Origin: Pseudomonas syringae
Lineage (GTDB): Bacteria > Pseudomonadota > Gammaproteobacteria > Pseudomonadales > Pseudomonadaceae
Direction: 5' to 3'
Length of the DNA: 64,000 bases
NCBI RefSeq assembly: GCF_001698815.1
Contig: NZ_LGSI01000066.1
Location: 1-64,000 of the forward strand
Part shown: piece after piece, positions 45,700-53,573 of the stretch
Numbering within the stretch: position 1 is the stretch's first letter
How the letters are laid out: each line of letters opens with the position of its first letter
Notes under the pieces: model-generated
The model's input: only the letters and a program-made list of their open reading frames with translations
Told to the model about the DNA's origin: nothing
Databases searched by the model: none
Program-made: the position numbers and the translations under genes

Positions 45700-45718
45700 T
45701 TCGTCATTATGCGTAATG
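45700..45718 (+). promoter_or_regulatory. Second copy of the ArsR-type operator
   Basis: TTCGTCATTATGCGTAATG is centred on the dyad CATTATGCGTAATG and repeats the motif found at 45361. It lies between the regulator and the dehydrogenase, 158 bases before the latter, suggesting control of that gene by the same repressor. Confidence 0.55.
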
Positions 45719-45747
45719 ATGAAATATAGGATTACTTATGCCCCGCT

Positions 45748-45837
45748 GTGGGAGCGAGCTTGCTCGCGAAGCCGTCATGCCCTCCAGCGCATCTTTATAG
45801 CTGGGGATATTGCCTTCGCGAGCAAGCTCGCTCCCAC
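45748..45837. repeat. Facing pair of REP units
   Basis: GTGGGAGCGAGCTTGCTCGC at 45748 and its complement GCGAGCAAGCTCGCTCCCAC ending at 45837 enclose about 50 bp. The pair lies within the leader of the dehydrogenase gene. Confidence 0.85.
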
Positions 45838-45875
45838 GCGACTACTTTAAATTTCATTAATTGAGGAATACCCCC

Positions 45876-46886
45876 ATGAGCAACAAAACCATTTACGTAC
45901 AAGCCGGCGGCGGTTACGACAACGTCACAATCGGCGATAGCGAAGTTCGTGCGCCACACGTCGGCGAGATCAGCGTGCGGTTACGTGCCAACTCCCTGAA
46001 CTACCACGACTTCGCAGTCGTCAGCGGCATGTGGGGCCCGAGTGAGGCGCGCATTCCCATGGCCGATGGTGCGGGTGAAGTCATCGCGGTAGGCGAGGGC
46101 GTCAGCGAATTCAAGGTTGGCGACTCGGTCGTCAGCACCTTCTTCCCGGACTGGATCGATGGCACGCCCCTGGTCGAAGGTTTCGTCAGCGTGCCCGGCG
46201 ACGGCATCGACGGTTACGCCCGTGAGCAGGTAACGGCACGCGCCACTTCATTCACCCTGGCGCCGACCGGATATAGCCACGCCGAAGCCGCCACGCTGAC
46301 CACCGCCGGTTTGACTGCCTGGCGTGCGCTGATGGCCGACGACTCCCTCAAGCCTGGTGACACCGTGCTGATTCAGGGTACCGGCGGCGTGTCCATCTTC
46401 GCCTTGCAGTTCGCGAAAATGGCTGGCGCGACGGTCATTGCAACGTCCTCCAGCGACGAAAAGCTCAGCCGTCTGAAAGCCATGGGCGCTGATCATTTGA
46501 TCAACTACCGCAAGGACACCAATTGGGGTGAGACCGCCCGCGCATTGACCGGCGGCCGGGGTGTGGATCACGTGATAGAAGTAGGCGGGCCATCGACGCT
46601 GGAGCAATCGATGATTGCTGCGCGGGTTGGCGGGCATATCTCGGTGATTGGTATTTTGACGGGCGTTGCCGGGCAGCTTTCATTCGTGCCGGCACTGGTC
46701 AAACAGTTGCGTCTGCAAGGCGTTCTGGTGGGTAGCCGCACACAACAGCAGGATATGATTCGCGCGATCAATGCCAGTGGCATGCGCCCGGTTATTGATC
46801 GGCACTTTCCGTTGAGTGAAATAGTTGAAGCGTTCCGTTACCAGGAAACCAATCAACACTTCGGCAAGATCTGTCTGGATATCTAA
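45876..46886 (+). CDS. Zinc-type alcohol dehydrogenase/quinone reductase-like oxidoreductase
   Basis: A 336-residue medium-chain dehydrogenase/reductase. The N-terminal GroES-like domain (about 1-125) contains LNYHDFAVVSGMWG. The Rossmann motif GTGGVSIFALQFAKMAG (about 170) binds NAD(P)H. The zinc-ligand cysteine normally near residue 40 is absent (SLNYHDF), so it is more like the zinc-independent quinone reductases. TGAGGA precedes the ATG. Probably repressed by the ArsR-type protein upstream; substrate unknown. Confidence 0.87.
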   Translation: MSNKTIYVQAGGGYDNVTIGDSEVRAPHVGEISVRLRANSLNYHDFAVVSGMWGPSEARIPMADGAGEVIAVGEGVSEFKVGDSVVSTFFPDWIDGTPLVEGFVSVPGDGIDGYAREQVTARATSFTLAPTGYSHAEAATLTTAGLTAWRALMADDSLKPGDTVLIQGTGGVSIFALQFAKMAGATVIATSSSDEKLSRLKAMGADHLINYRKDTNWGETARALTGGRGVDHVIEVGGPSTLEQSMIAARVGGHISVIGILTGVAGQLSFVPALVKQLRLQGVLVGSRTQQQDMIRAINASGMRPVIDRHFPLSEIVEAFRYQETNQHFGKICLDI

Positions 46887-46899
46887 CTTCAGGCACAGC

Positions 46900-46931
46900 G
46901 AGCAAGCCTGCGTGCAGGCTTGCTCTATCTT
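46900..46931. terminator. Bidirectional terminator between convergent genes
   Basis: GAGCAAGCCTGC (46900-46911) and GCAGGCTTGCTC (46914-46925) form a perfect 12-bp stem with a 2-base loop, followed by TATCTTTT. Confidence 0.75.
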
Positions 46932-46951
46932 TTGCTATGCACATTTAATTG

Positions 46952-47206
46952 TCACGGTTGTTTCGACTTGCCTGACGTGTAAGTCACCGAAGCGTACTTG
47001 CGTTTCGAATCCGGCGAAGCCGAATGATCGGAACTGCCCGGCACTCTCAATGAGTTGATAGCCTGGTTTACCTGAAAGCCACGTTTGATATCCCGCGCCT
47101 GAACTTCAAAGCTTTTAACGGTTGAATCAAACGTTGCAGGAGTCGCCAGCAACGCATTAAGTTCTTCGTCGTTTACAAGGCGAGTCTCATCCTCAGACAA
47201 ATGCAT
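46952..47206 (-). CDS. Small hypothetical protein downstream of the manganese catalase
   Basis: An 84-residue, soluble, charged protein with no recognised family. The N-terminal part (DEETLVNDEELNALL-like) is acidic and the C-terminus (SPDSKRKYASVTY) basic. GGAGG stands eight bases before its ATG, so it is clearly translated. It lies 56 bases after the catalase gene on the same strand and is probably its operon partner. Confidence 0.65.
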   Translation of the reverse strand: MHLSEDETRLVNDEELNALLATPATFDSTVKSFEVQARDIKRGFQVNQAINSLRVPGSSDHSASPDSKRKYASVTYTSGKSKQP

Positions 47207-47262
47207 TGTCCACCTCCTCTTTTAAGTTTTGGTCAGTCAGTCAGTTTCACATGTTAAAGGTC

Positions 47263-48147
47263 TTACAGATCTTTACCTTGCACGTAACCTGAACCCAGAT
47301 CCGCACCGGTAATCGGGTTGGCATCCGGATCGGACATGGTGCGTTCCTTCATGGTCAACAACACGGCTTCGTCATCTGTGGACAACTCGACCGATGCAGT
47401 ACCGTCACCGCCATCTACTGCAGGTTGTGGTGATTCCACATATTCCCACTCGTCGCCTTCATTCCACGGGCCACGCAGGTTCGGCTCGCCGGCAGACATG
47501 TTGAAGTACACGTTGGCGAACTCAGGCATGCCAGGCAGTTTTCCTTGCGGGAAGTTTGGCTGGATCGAGTGCAGCGCTTTTTCGAACGACTTCTGGTGCG
47601 CGATTTCCCGGGTCATCAAAAAGCCCAGGGCTTCTTTGATACCTGGATCATCCGTCACATTCATCAGGCGCTCATAAACGATCTTCGCCCGTGCTTCTGC
47701 CGCGATATTGGAACGGAAGTCCGCAGTCGGTTCGCCGATAGTATCGACATACGCAGCTGTCCATGGCACACCGGCCGAGTTGGTCAGTGGCGCACCGCAG
47801 CCGTAGAGCAAAGAAGTAATATGCGAATCATTGCCCGCGCCATTGATTGCACGATACAACTCACCTTCCTGCTGTACGCCTTCAGCCAACTGACCTTTGC
47901 CGCCACGGTTCAGCATGCAAATAATCGAACCGATGATTTCCAGGTGGCTAAGTTCTTCGGTGGCAATATCCATCAGCAAGTCTTTACGACCTGCATCCTC
48001 TTCTGCCAACGCTTGAGTGAAGTAGCGCGCCGCTGCTGCCAGTTCACCTTGAGCACCACCGAACTGCTCCAGAAGAAGATTGGCCAGACCTGGATCAGGT
48101 CGTGCGACACGCACGGTATACTGCAAACGCTTGTTATGAATGAACAT
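47263..48147 (-). CDS. Manganese (non-haem) catalase
   Basis: A 294-residue di-manganese catalase that removes hydrogen peroxide. Ferritin-like helices carry the metal ligands: the glutamate in GAQGELAAAARYF (about 36), EELSHLEIIGSI (about 68), and the E and H of TREIAHQKSF (about 180). The start at 48147 (MFIHNKRLQY) fits the family, with AGGA upstream. The C-terminal tail (about 225-294) is hydrophilic. Manganese catalases in Pseudomonas are often stationary-phase genes. Confidence 0.92.
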   Translation of the reverse strand: MFIHNKRLQYTVRVARPDPGLANLLLEQFGGAQGELAAAARYFTQALAEEDAGRKDLLMDIATEELSHLEIIGSIICMLNRGGKGQLAEGVQQEGELYRAINGAGNDSHITSLLYGCGAPLTNSAGVPWTAAYVDTIGEPTADFRSNIAAEARAKIVYERLMNVTDDPGIKEALGFLMTREIAHQKSFEKALHSIQPNFPQGKLPGMPEFANVYFNMSAGEPNLRGPWNEGDEWEYVESPQPAVDGGDGTASVELSTDDEAVLLTMKERTMSDPDANPITGADLGSGYVQGKDL

Positions 48148-48361
48148 GGTTCTATTCCTCATCTTATTAAGCCAAAACGGCTGTCGGTGGACATATGATT
48201 GGCCACAGTAAAGGGAGCACCGAGCCGTGAAAGCTGTTCAGCCAAGTTGACGAATGGTAGTAAAAAAATGAAATTGTGTAATAAGCGAACCCATTTGAGT
48301 GTTAGAAAAGTTGCTTATTTGTCGTTTTGAGTGATGGCTTCAGCGTGGCCGCGATGCCCGC

Positions 48362-48868
48362 TCAGGTATAAGCCAGAAGCCGACCGCACAGCACCACGCA
48401 CAGCCATAATCCGATTGATAACACAGCCTGGATCTTGGCGATTGCGGGTGCTGCGACACCTGTGTTCCAGCGATTGACCGAGCGGTATACGCCTATGTGG
48501 AACAGTGCGGCATTGATGCCTGCGAGGGCGATCAGGCTCAGTTTCAAGAGGAAAATGTTGTTGCCGGCGAAGTCATGGGGATGTGCCGAGAACATCATCA
48601 AACCGGCGGGAACAATCAGTAGCAGGGCGGCGAGGGCAAATCGCAACAAGTGCCGAGCCAGCGCCGTGACTGCAATTTCCCGCGATAGCCCGAGCACCCG
48701 CAGATCGAACATGACCACCGAGCCGACTAGTACTGCAAAGCCGATGATGTGCACTACTTCGACCAGCGGATAAAGCCACAGATCGCTGCGCATGGCCGAA
48801 CCCACCGGCGATGCGTCCAGCCAGTCCAGCCAGGTGTTTGCGCCTGAGCCTGTCGGGGCTGCATTCAT
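48362..48868 (-). CDS. DUF6644-type four-helix membrane protein
   Basis: A 168-residue inner-membrane protein with four helices (about 35-56, 70-92, 102-122, 140-165). Histidines lie in or near helices: VEVVHIIGF, ALARHLLRF, FSAHPHDF and ALFHIGVY. They could bind haem or copper. It overlaps the preceding DUF6152 gene by one base (TGATG), so the two are translationally coupled. The function is unknown; see the finding on this pair. Confidence 0.75.
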   Translation of the reverse strand: MNAAPTGSGANTWLDWLDASPVGSAMRSDLWLYPLVEVVHIIGFAVLVGSVVMFDLRVLGLSREIAVTALARHLLRFALAALLLIVPAGLMMFSAHPHDFAGNNIFLLKLSLIALAGINAALFHIGVYRSVNRWNTGVAAPAIAKIQAVLSIGLWLCVVLCGRLLAYT

Positions 48869-49218
48869 CAGCGCAACTCGGTGGTCTTGTCGCCAATGGT
48901 GATGCGTTCGGCGCGTAACTCTTCGGGTTTGCTGCGATTCTGATAGCCGACCACGCTGGCTTGATTCCCGACCTTGAGCATTTCCTTGGTCAGACCCCGA
49001 TTTTCCATACGGGATGGCGGTGCCAGTACGACATTCCAGGTTTTATCAGCGGTTTTGAGGCGCACGAATCCGTGAGGATGGGAGTAACCGGACTCTTCGA
49101 TCGTGCCTTGCAGCTGCAATGCCTTGCTGGAGTCGTACTCGCTCCAGCCGTGATGGGCGAACGCAGTCGTAGCAACCAGTACTGCGGACAATCCAACGCA
49201 CTTGAGCATGCCTTTCAT
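48868..49218 (-). CDS. DUF6152-type periplasmic protein
   Basis: A 116-residue secreted protein. A signal peptide (CVGLSAVLVATTAFA) is predicted to be cut just before HHGWSEYD, so the mature protein would begin with two histidines. The rest is a small beta-rich domain (LQLQGTIEESGYSHPHGFVRL) of OB/NOMO type with a further HPH motif. It is coupled to a histidine-containing membrane protein downstream. No function is established. Confidence 0.78.
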   Translation of the reverse strand: MKGMLKCVGLSAVLVATTAFAHHGWSEYDSSKALQLQGTIEESGYSHPHGFVRLKTADKTWNVVLAPPSRMENRGLTKEMLKVGNQASVVGYQNRSKPEELRAERITIGDKTTELR

Positions 49219-49377
49219 GACGCGGTCCTCTTGTTGTCTTTTCTTCTGTGCAGGGCAGAAGCGTAGACGGGACTGGCGCCGTGTTAAGTGCAGGTCAGCG
49301 AAGACATGCCTGGACAGCGTTGCGGTGCCGTGCCTGAAGCCAGCAAGGACAAGGCTTGGGCACGTGAATGCCGCTTG

Positions 49378-49617
49378 TCAGGCAGCGCTGGTTTTGCTGA
49401 TCAGGCCATCCCGAACTTCGGAGGCGTAGTTCAGCAGGCTGGATTCGGATTCTTGATAGTTGGCCGAAAGCTCAATCAGTGCCTGGGCTTCAGCATGCTT
49501 GCCGCTGTCCGCGAGGCTGTTGGCTTCCTTGAGCATGTTGGCCAAAGACCATCTCAGCAGGTGGGCGGCCGAGACCAGAGCATTCTGAAGTTGTTGGTTT
49601 TCTTTGGTGAGACCCAT
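49378..49617 (-). CDS. Small conserved helical protein of unknown function
   Basis: A 79-residue protein, fully helical in appearance (LQNALVSAAHLLRWSLANML, then a second amphipathic stretch around EAQALIELSANYQ), without signal or membrane segment. AAGGGAA precedes the ATG. It resembles short proteins common in pseudomonads, but I cannot name a family. Confidence 0.6.
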   Translation of the reverse strand: MGLTKENQQLQNALVSAAHLLRWSLANMLKEANSLADSGKHAEAQALIELSANYQESESSLLNYASEVRDGLISKTSAA

Positions 49618-49743
49618 GTTGATTCCCTTCCAGGTCAGTGCTGTGCCAAACGATATGGCGATTTGATGCGGCGAAATATAGCAAACCTAAGCTGCTGAAT
49701 TATGGATATTTAGTTGGCCGATTCATCGCGCGAATGCCAGGCA

Positions 49744-49775
49744 CAAAAAAAACCGGCTCAGTGGCCGGTTTTGTG
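49744..49775 (-). terminator. Terminator of the PLDc_N gene
   Basis: On the minus strand AACCGGC pairs with GCCGGTT, followed by a run of eight T (AAAAAAAA at 49745-49752 on the plus strand). Confidence 0.8.
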
Positions 49776-49803
49776 AATCCTAAGCTTAGGGTCGCATCAA
49801 GCT

Positions 49804-50061
49804 TCAATTTCGTTGCTGAAGCGGATCGGAACCTGCTGTTTTGGCTTTCGGACCCGCAACCGCCCAGGCCAGCAGCCCGAGAACCGGAACAAACACCAGC
49901 ACGATGATCCACAGCGCCTTGCTTTCACGTTGGCCATCGCTCCTCATGACTCGGGTCACCGCCCACAGCACGGCAACAATAAGCAGCGTCACAATGGATA
50001 TCCAGGCCAGCGGAACATCCATGATGTTCGCCAGCACGTCCCAGATTTGTTTGAGTTCCAT
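49804..50061 (-). CDS. PLDc N-terminal (PLDc_N) domain membrane protein
   Basis: An 85-residue protein with two transmembrane helices (SIVTLLIVAVLWAVTRVM and KALWIIVLVFVPVLGLLAWAV). The second has the WxxxVxxxPxxG pattern of the phospholipase D/cardiolipin synthase N-terminal domain, here without the catalytic part. GGGGAG lies five bases before the ATG at 50061. Function unknown. Confidence 0.8.
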   Translation of the reverse strand: MELKQIWDVLANIMDVPLAWISIVTLLIVAVLWAVTRVMRSDGQRESKALWIIVLVFVPVLGLLAWAVAGPKAKTAGSDPLQQRN

Positions 50062-50228
50062 ACATCTCCCCCTTGGTTGTAACTGTTTAGGCAGGGTGAT
50101 GCGCAAAGGGTTCAGTGTTGTGTACGGGGACAAATCCTTCTTGCCCCAGCGCCTTCGACAATGTTGTCTACACTCACCTGCGCCGACAGGTCAGGAATGT
50201 TCCCGGCCCGCAGTCACGGAGGCTTGGC

Positions 50229-50489
50229 ATGATCTCTAGCCAGGAGTTAACCCACATTGTCGAAATGGCGTTCTTGCCCAAGAGATGCACCTGCATCATC
50301 GACCCGGCCGGCTCGATGACCGTCCAGATTTTCAATCAGAACACTGACAAGGAAGAGCTGACATTCGCTGGCATCGACGCCTCCAACCTGACTGCCGGCC
50401 GAGCCATTGCAAATCTGGTTCTCGGGCTGAGAGAGGAAATGCGGCTTTGGCATTTGCAGCCGGAGCAACGGCAGTGTCGGCGGGCGTGA
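50229..50489 (+). CDS. DUF1652 family protein
   Basis: An 86-residue soluble protein. Its features fit DUF1652, a Pseudomonas family of unknown function: a start MISSQELTHIVEMAFLP, a cysteine pair RCTCII, and the closing segment LTAGRAIANLVLGLREE. The ATG at 50229 gives the family N-terminus; the open frame runs back to 50115. A terminator follows. Confidence 0.78.
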   Translation: MISSQELTHIVEMAFLPKRCTCIIDPAGSMTVQIFNQNTDKEELTFAGIDASNLTAGRAIANLVLGLREEMRLWHLQPEQRQCRRA

Positions 50490-50518
50490 CACCACATCAG
50501 ATGCGCGGACGACAGACA

Positions 50519-50548
50519 CAAAAAAACCGGCCCAAATGGCCGGTTTCT
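50519..50548. terminator. Terminator after the DUF1652 gene
   Basis: AAACCGGCC pairs with GGCCGGTTT around CAAAT (about 50524-50546), with A-rich and T-rich flanks on both sides. Confidence 0.8.
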
Positions 50549-50590
50549 TCGTGTCCGTGAGTCGGTAGAAACTCACGGTTGTTGCTATAT

Positions 50591-50612
50591 GGTGCCCGAG
50601 GGAGACTCGAAT
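50591..50612 (-). other. tRNA 3'-end-like fragment (possible attachment-site remnant)
   Basis: On the minus strand the sequence ends TTCGAGTCTCCCTCGGGCACCA with allowance of one base, that is a T-loop TTCGAGT, half a stem and a CCA end. No matching 5' tRNA part is present on either side. It stands at the left edge of the AT-richer accessory region and could be the relic of a recombination at a tRNA gene. Confidence 0.35.
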
Positions 50613-50873
50613 AATAGCATAACTCTATAATTAACATGGTTTTTTGCATGTGTACACTTCCACGTTGTACCGTAAAGTGTACATCCGGCCTGCCTCCAAT
50701 AAGAGTTGGTGCGGATGGAAGCTTGATCGGATTTCTCCAACCAATTTCCGACGAGCTGTAGATAAAACCTACAAAAAATGTTTACGGATAGACTTCCTAG
50801 CCTGCCCAAAAGGGCCGAAACCGATACATGGCAAACTTTTGCTTTCACTCGGGAGTTATTAGCACAAAAGCGT

Positions 50874-51048
50874 TCACTTTATGAACTCCTCGCTCTGGTC
50901 GATCGTGTCTAGGACGCCCCGAACATTGTTGGCGACGTCCGCCGATCCGCGCATCTCTACCACTTCGAAAGTTCCATGATTGTGGCCTCCAGGGCGAGCT
51001 GATTTCCGTTGATCTTGAATAGCAGGGAAGGAATTAAGTCAGAGTTTG
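50874..51048 (-). pseudogene. Possible gene fragment with one frameshift
   Basis: On the minus strand, IPSLLFKINGNQLALEATI-type sequence reads well and stops at TAG near 50965. One frame over it continues with VVEMRGSADVANNVRGVLDT and ends in a TGA at 50874-50876. A single inserted base would explain this. The fragment begins right at an IS scar. The family is not recognised. A short plus-strand frame (50778-50912) overlaps its end; only one of them can be real. Confidence 0.3.
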
Positions 51049-51089
51049 TGACCCCAAAAGTCAGGATCGGTGTCCAACTTTTGGGGGCA
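51049..51089. mobile_element. IS3-type terminal-repeat scar
   Basis: TGACCCCAAAAGTC (51049-51062) and TGTCCAACTTTTGGGGGCA (51071-51089) face each other as the two ends of an IS3-family element would, with only 8 bases between them. No transposase sequence remains. This looks like a footprint left by internal deletion of an insertion sequence. Confidence 0.45.
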
Positions 51090-51169
51090 GTTCATTTGGA
51101 ATGCGTATCCCCTGTAGGAACTGTCGAGTGAAACGGGGCTGCGATCTTTTGGTTCTGAACTTAGTGGGA

Positions 51170-53497
51170 TTAGAACCGGTAATTGAGCCCAAGCGTCAAC
51201 GACCGCTCAGGTGCCGGTTGACGGCCCCAGGGGCTGGTGTCGATGCCGCGGAAGTAATACTCGCGGTTGAACAGGTTGCTGACCCCGGCCGAGGCGGTCA
51301 GCAGGCTGTGATCCTGGAGTTTGAACTCACGCTCGATCGCGGTATTCCACACCCAATAGGCCGGGAGCTTGCCCACCGAAGCCGTCGCGTCTTCGTCACC
51401 GGAATTGGCGGCGTCGGTGTAGGCGCTGCTGACGAACAGGCCGTCAAGGCTGTAGGTCCAGTGCTCGGCGAAGCGATAACGGCCGTCGACGTTGAACTGG
51501 TTTCTGGAGGCGAACGGGACTTCGTTGTCCTTGAAGGCGCCGTTGCGCTGTTTGGCATCGAGGTAGGCGTAGCTGGCGTGCAGGTCGAGGTCGGGCAGCG
51601 CGGCCGGGGTCCAGAACACTTCGGTCTCAATGCCCTGGTGACGGGTGCTGCCAAGGTTGTCGAAGCGGTCGGTGGTCGCGTTGAAGACGATCTGGTCGCT
51701 GAAATCGATACGGTACAGACCGGCGTCCACCCGCAGACCTTGCCATGGCGTATAACGCACGCCGGTCTCGTAGTTCCAGGCCAACTCGGCGCCGACGTCA
51801 CCTTCCTTGACGATCTGCGTGACCTGCGGTGGACGCAGGGATTTCTGCGCGTTGGCGTAGATGAACCAGTCATCGCTGGCCTGGAAGCCCACGGTCAGGC
51901 CGGGCAGCCACTCTTCTGATTTGTTTTCATGCTGGAACCCGGTGATGCCGTCGTCGTAGTTCATGCGCGCGTTTTCGTAACGCACGCCCGGCGTAATGGT
52001 CAGCCGGTTGTCGAGCAGGCCGATGGCGTTGCTGAGGTAAAAGGCCTTGGCATCGTCGTCGAACGTCCAGTCGCGGAACGGCGTGGTGGTGCCTGTGGCG
52101 AGGCTTTGGCGATTGACCTTGTAGTCGATGTCTTCCTTGACGTAACGCGCGCCCAGCAACCAAGTCTGGCTGAGGCTGTCACCATCGATGCTCATGCTCA
52201 GGCGCGGTTCAGTGCCCCAGACCTTGAAGTCGCGCGGGCCGTCCTGCTTGGTCACCGCCGCGCCGTCCGGGGTGAAGGGCAGGCCGACCACGAAGTTGCG
52301 GTAGCTGTTGTGAGCGAAGTTGGTCCAGCTGAATTCTACCGAATCGAACGGGCCCATCGCGCCCAATTGCTGGGTGTAGGTGCCCCAGACGCGGTCGGTA
52401 TCGCCTTCGAAGCGGTCCAGTGGGCGGGTCGATTGGCGTGGGTCGTCCTTGTAATCCTTGACGCTGAGGGCGCCGGCCAGGTCCATGTCGGCCTTGTAAT
52501 GCTGCACGCCGAAGCTCAGGTCGCGGTCATCGTCGATGTTCCATTGGCCCCGCAGGCGATAGTTCTGGATATCGGTGTCGGAATGCTCGCGGGCGGTTTC
52601 ACCATTGATGGTGTTGAGGTCCAGTTGCAGGCCGAAGTTGTCGGTCAGGTAGCCGCCGGTGCCGACGTAGGTGTCCCACAATTGGCGGCCGCCGGCGTTG
52701 AACGTGGTGCGTTCCTGCAAGGTGGTTTCCCATTCCTTGGGAATCGGTTTGCTGATGAAGTTGATCACCCCGCCGACGTTGTTCGGGCCGTATTGCACGG
52801 CGGCGCCACCGCGCACGATGTCGATCCGGTCGACGGTCGCGAGAGTCACCGGGAACAGCGACAAACCGGTCTGGCCGTAAGGCGCGAGGGCCAGGGGAAT
52901 GCCGTCGGACAAGGCCTGGACCCGGCCGCTACGGCTTTCATACAGGCCTCTGACGGAAATCTGCGGCAAGGCACCGGTGCCGGTTTCGTCGAAGATTTTC
53001 ACTCCGGGAACCCGTTGCAACGCATCGTCGACGCCGCGCACGCTGGCTTTTTTCAGGTCTTCTTCCTTGACCATCGAACGGCTGCCGGGGTAGGTGAGGA
53101 CTTCCGGGTCCGTTGCGCCACCGAGCACGTCGCCCTTGATCACCATTGGCGCGATGTACTGGACTTCGGGCGGTTTGGCGGCCACCGGTTCCTGTGCCGG
53201 GACGATGATGAACGTGTGCTCATCGCGCACCCGGGATTGCAGGCCGCTGTGGTCGAGCAGTCGCGACAAGGCTTGTTGTGGTGTGTAGCTGCCCTTGACC
53301 GCTTTGGTGGTTTTGCCCGCAGTAATGTCGCTGGCAAAGATGATCTGCACCGACGATTGCCGCGCCAGGGCATTGAGTGCCTTGTCCAGGCTGGTGCTCG
53401 GCAGGTCGAGTTCGACCTTGTCCTGGGCCTGCGCCGACAGGGCGAACAACAGGCTGGTGGCGAGGACGGACAAAGGCAAATGCCGGCGGTGCTTCAT
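51170..53497 (-). CDS. fecA: TonB-dependent receptor with signalling domain, FecA-like (ferric dicitrate)
   Basis: A 775-residue outer-membrane receptor. After the signal peptide (LLFALSAQA, cleavage near 24) comes an STN signalling domain (about 30-100; LDKALNALARQSSVQIIF). The plug follows (about 135-255; KKASVRGVDDALQRVPGVKIF and PYGQTGLSLFPVTL), then a barrel ending LGLNYRF. The plug sequence APYGQTGLS resembles FecA of P. aeruginosa and E. coli. Genes for FecI and FecR lie upstream on the same strand, as expected for surface signalling by ferric citrate. Substrate assignment is by similarity only. Confidence 0.88.
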   Translation of the reverse strand: MKHRRHLPLSVLATSLLFALSAQAQDKVELDLPSTSLDKALNALARQSSVQIIFASDITAGKTTKAVKGSYTPQQALSRLLDHSGLQSRVRDEHTFIIVPAQEPVAAKPPEVQYIAPMVIKGDVLGGATDPEVLTYPGSRSMVKEEDLKKASVRGVDDALQRVPGVKIFDETGTGALPQISVRGLYESRSGRVQALSDGIPLALAPYGQTGLSLFPVTLATVDRIDIVRGGAAVQYGPNNVGGVINFISKPIPKEWETTLQERTTFNAGGRQLWDTYVGTGGYLTDNFGLQLDLNTINGETAREHSDTDIQNYRLRGQWNIDDDRDLSFGVQHYKADMDLAGALSVKDYKDDPRQSTRPLDRFEGDTDRVWGTYTQQLGAMGPFDSVEFSWTNFAHNSYRNFVVGLPFTPDGAAVTKQDGPRDFKVWGTEPRLSMSIDGDSLSQTWLLGARYVKEDIDYKVNRQSLATGTTTPFRDWTFDDDAKAFYLSNAIGLLDNRLTITPGVRYENARMNYDDGITGFQHENKSEEWLPGLTVGFQASDDWFIYANAQKSLRPPQVTQIVKEGDVGAELAWNYETGVRYTPWQGLRVDAGLYRIDFSDQIVFNATTDRFDNLGSTRHQGIETEVFWTPAALPDLDLHASYAYLDAKQRNGAFKDNEVPFASRNQFNVDGRYRFAEHWTYSLDGLFVSSAYTDAANSGDEDATASVGKLPAYWVWNTAIEREFKLQDHSLLTASAGVSNLFNREYYFRGIDTSPWGRQPAPERSLTLGLNYRF

Positions 53498-53573
53498 GGA
53501 CGGTGTTCCTTGGAAAGTGGGGTCTGCCTTACTAGCCGCCACGGGTGCGGAAAAACCCTACCTCTGTCGGAAA

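Noticed and set aside
50644-50862. 72-codon frame in the AT-rich region
   Set aside because: No ribosome site or family, and a competing 44-codon frame at 50778-50912 lies over its end. Neither is convincing.
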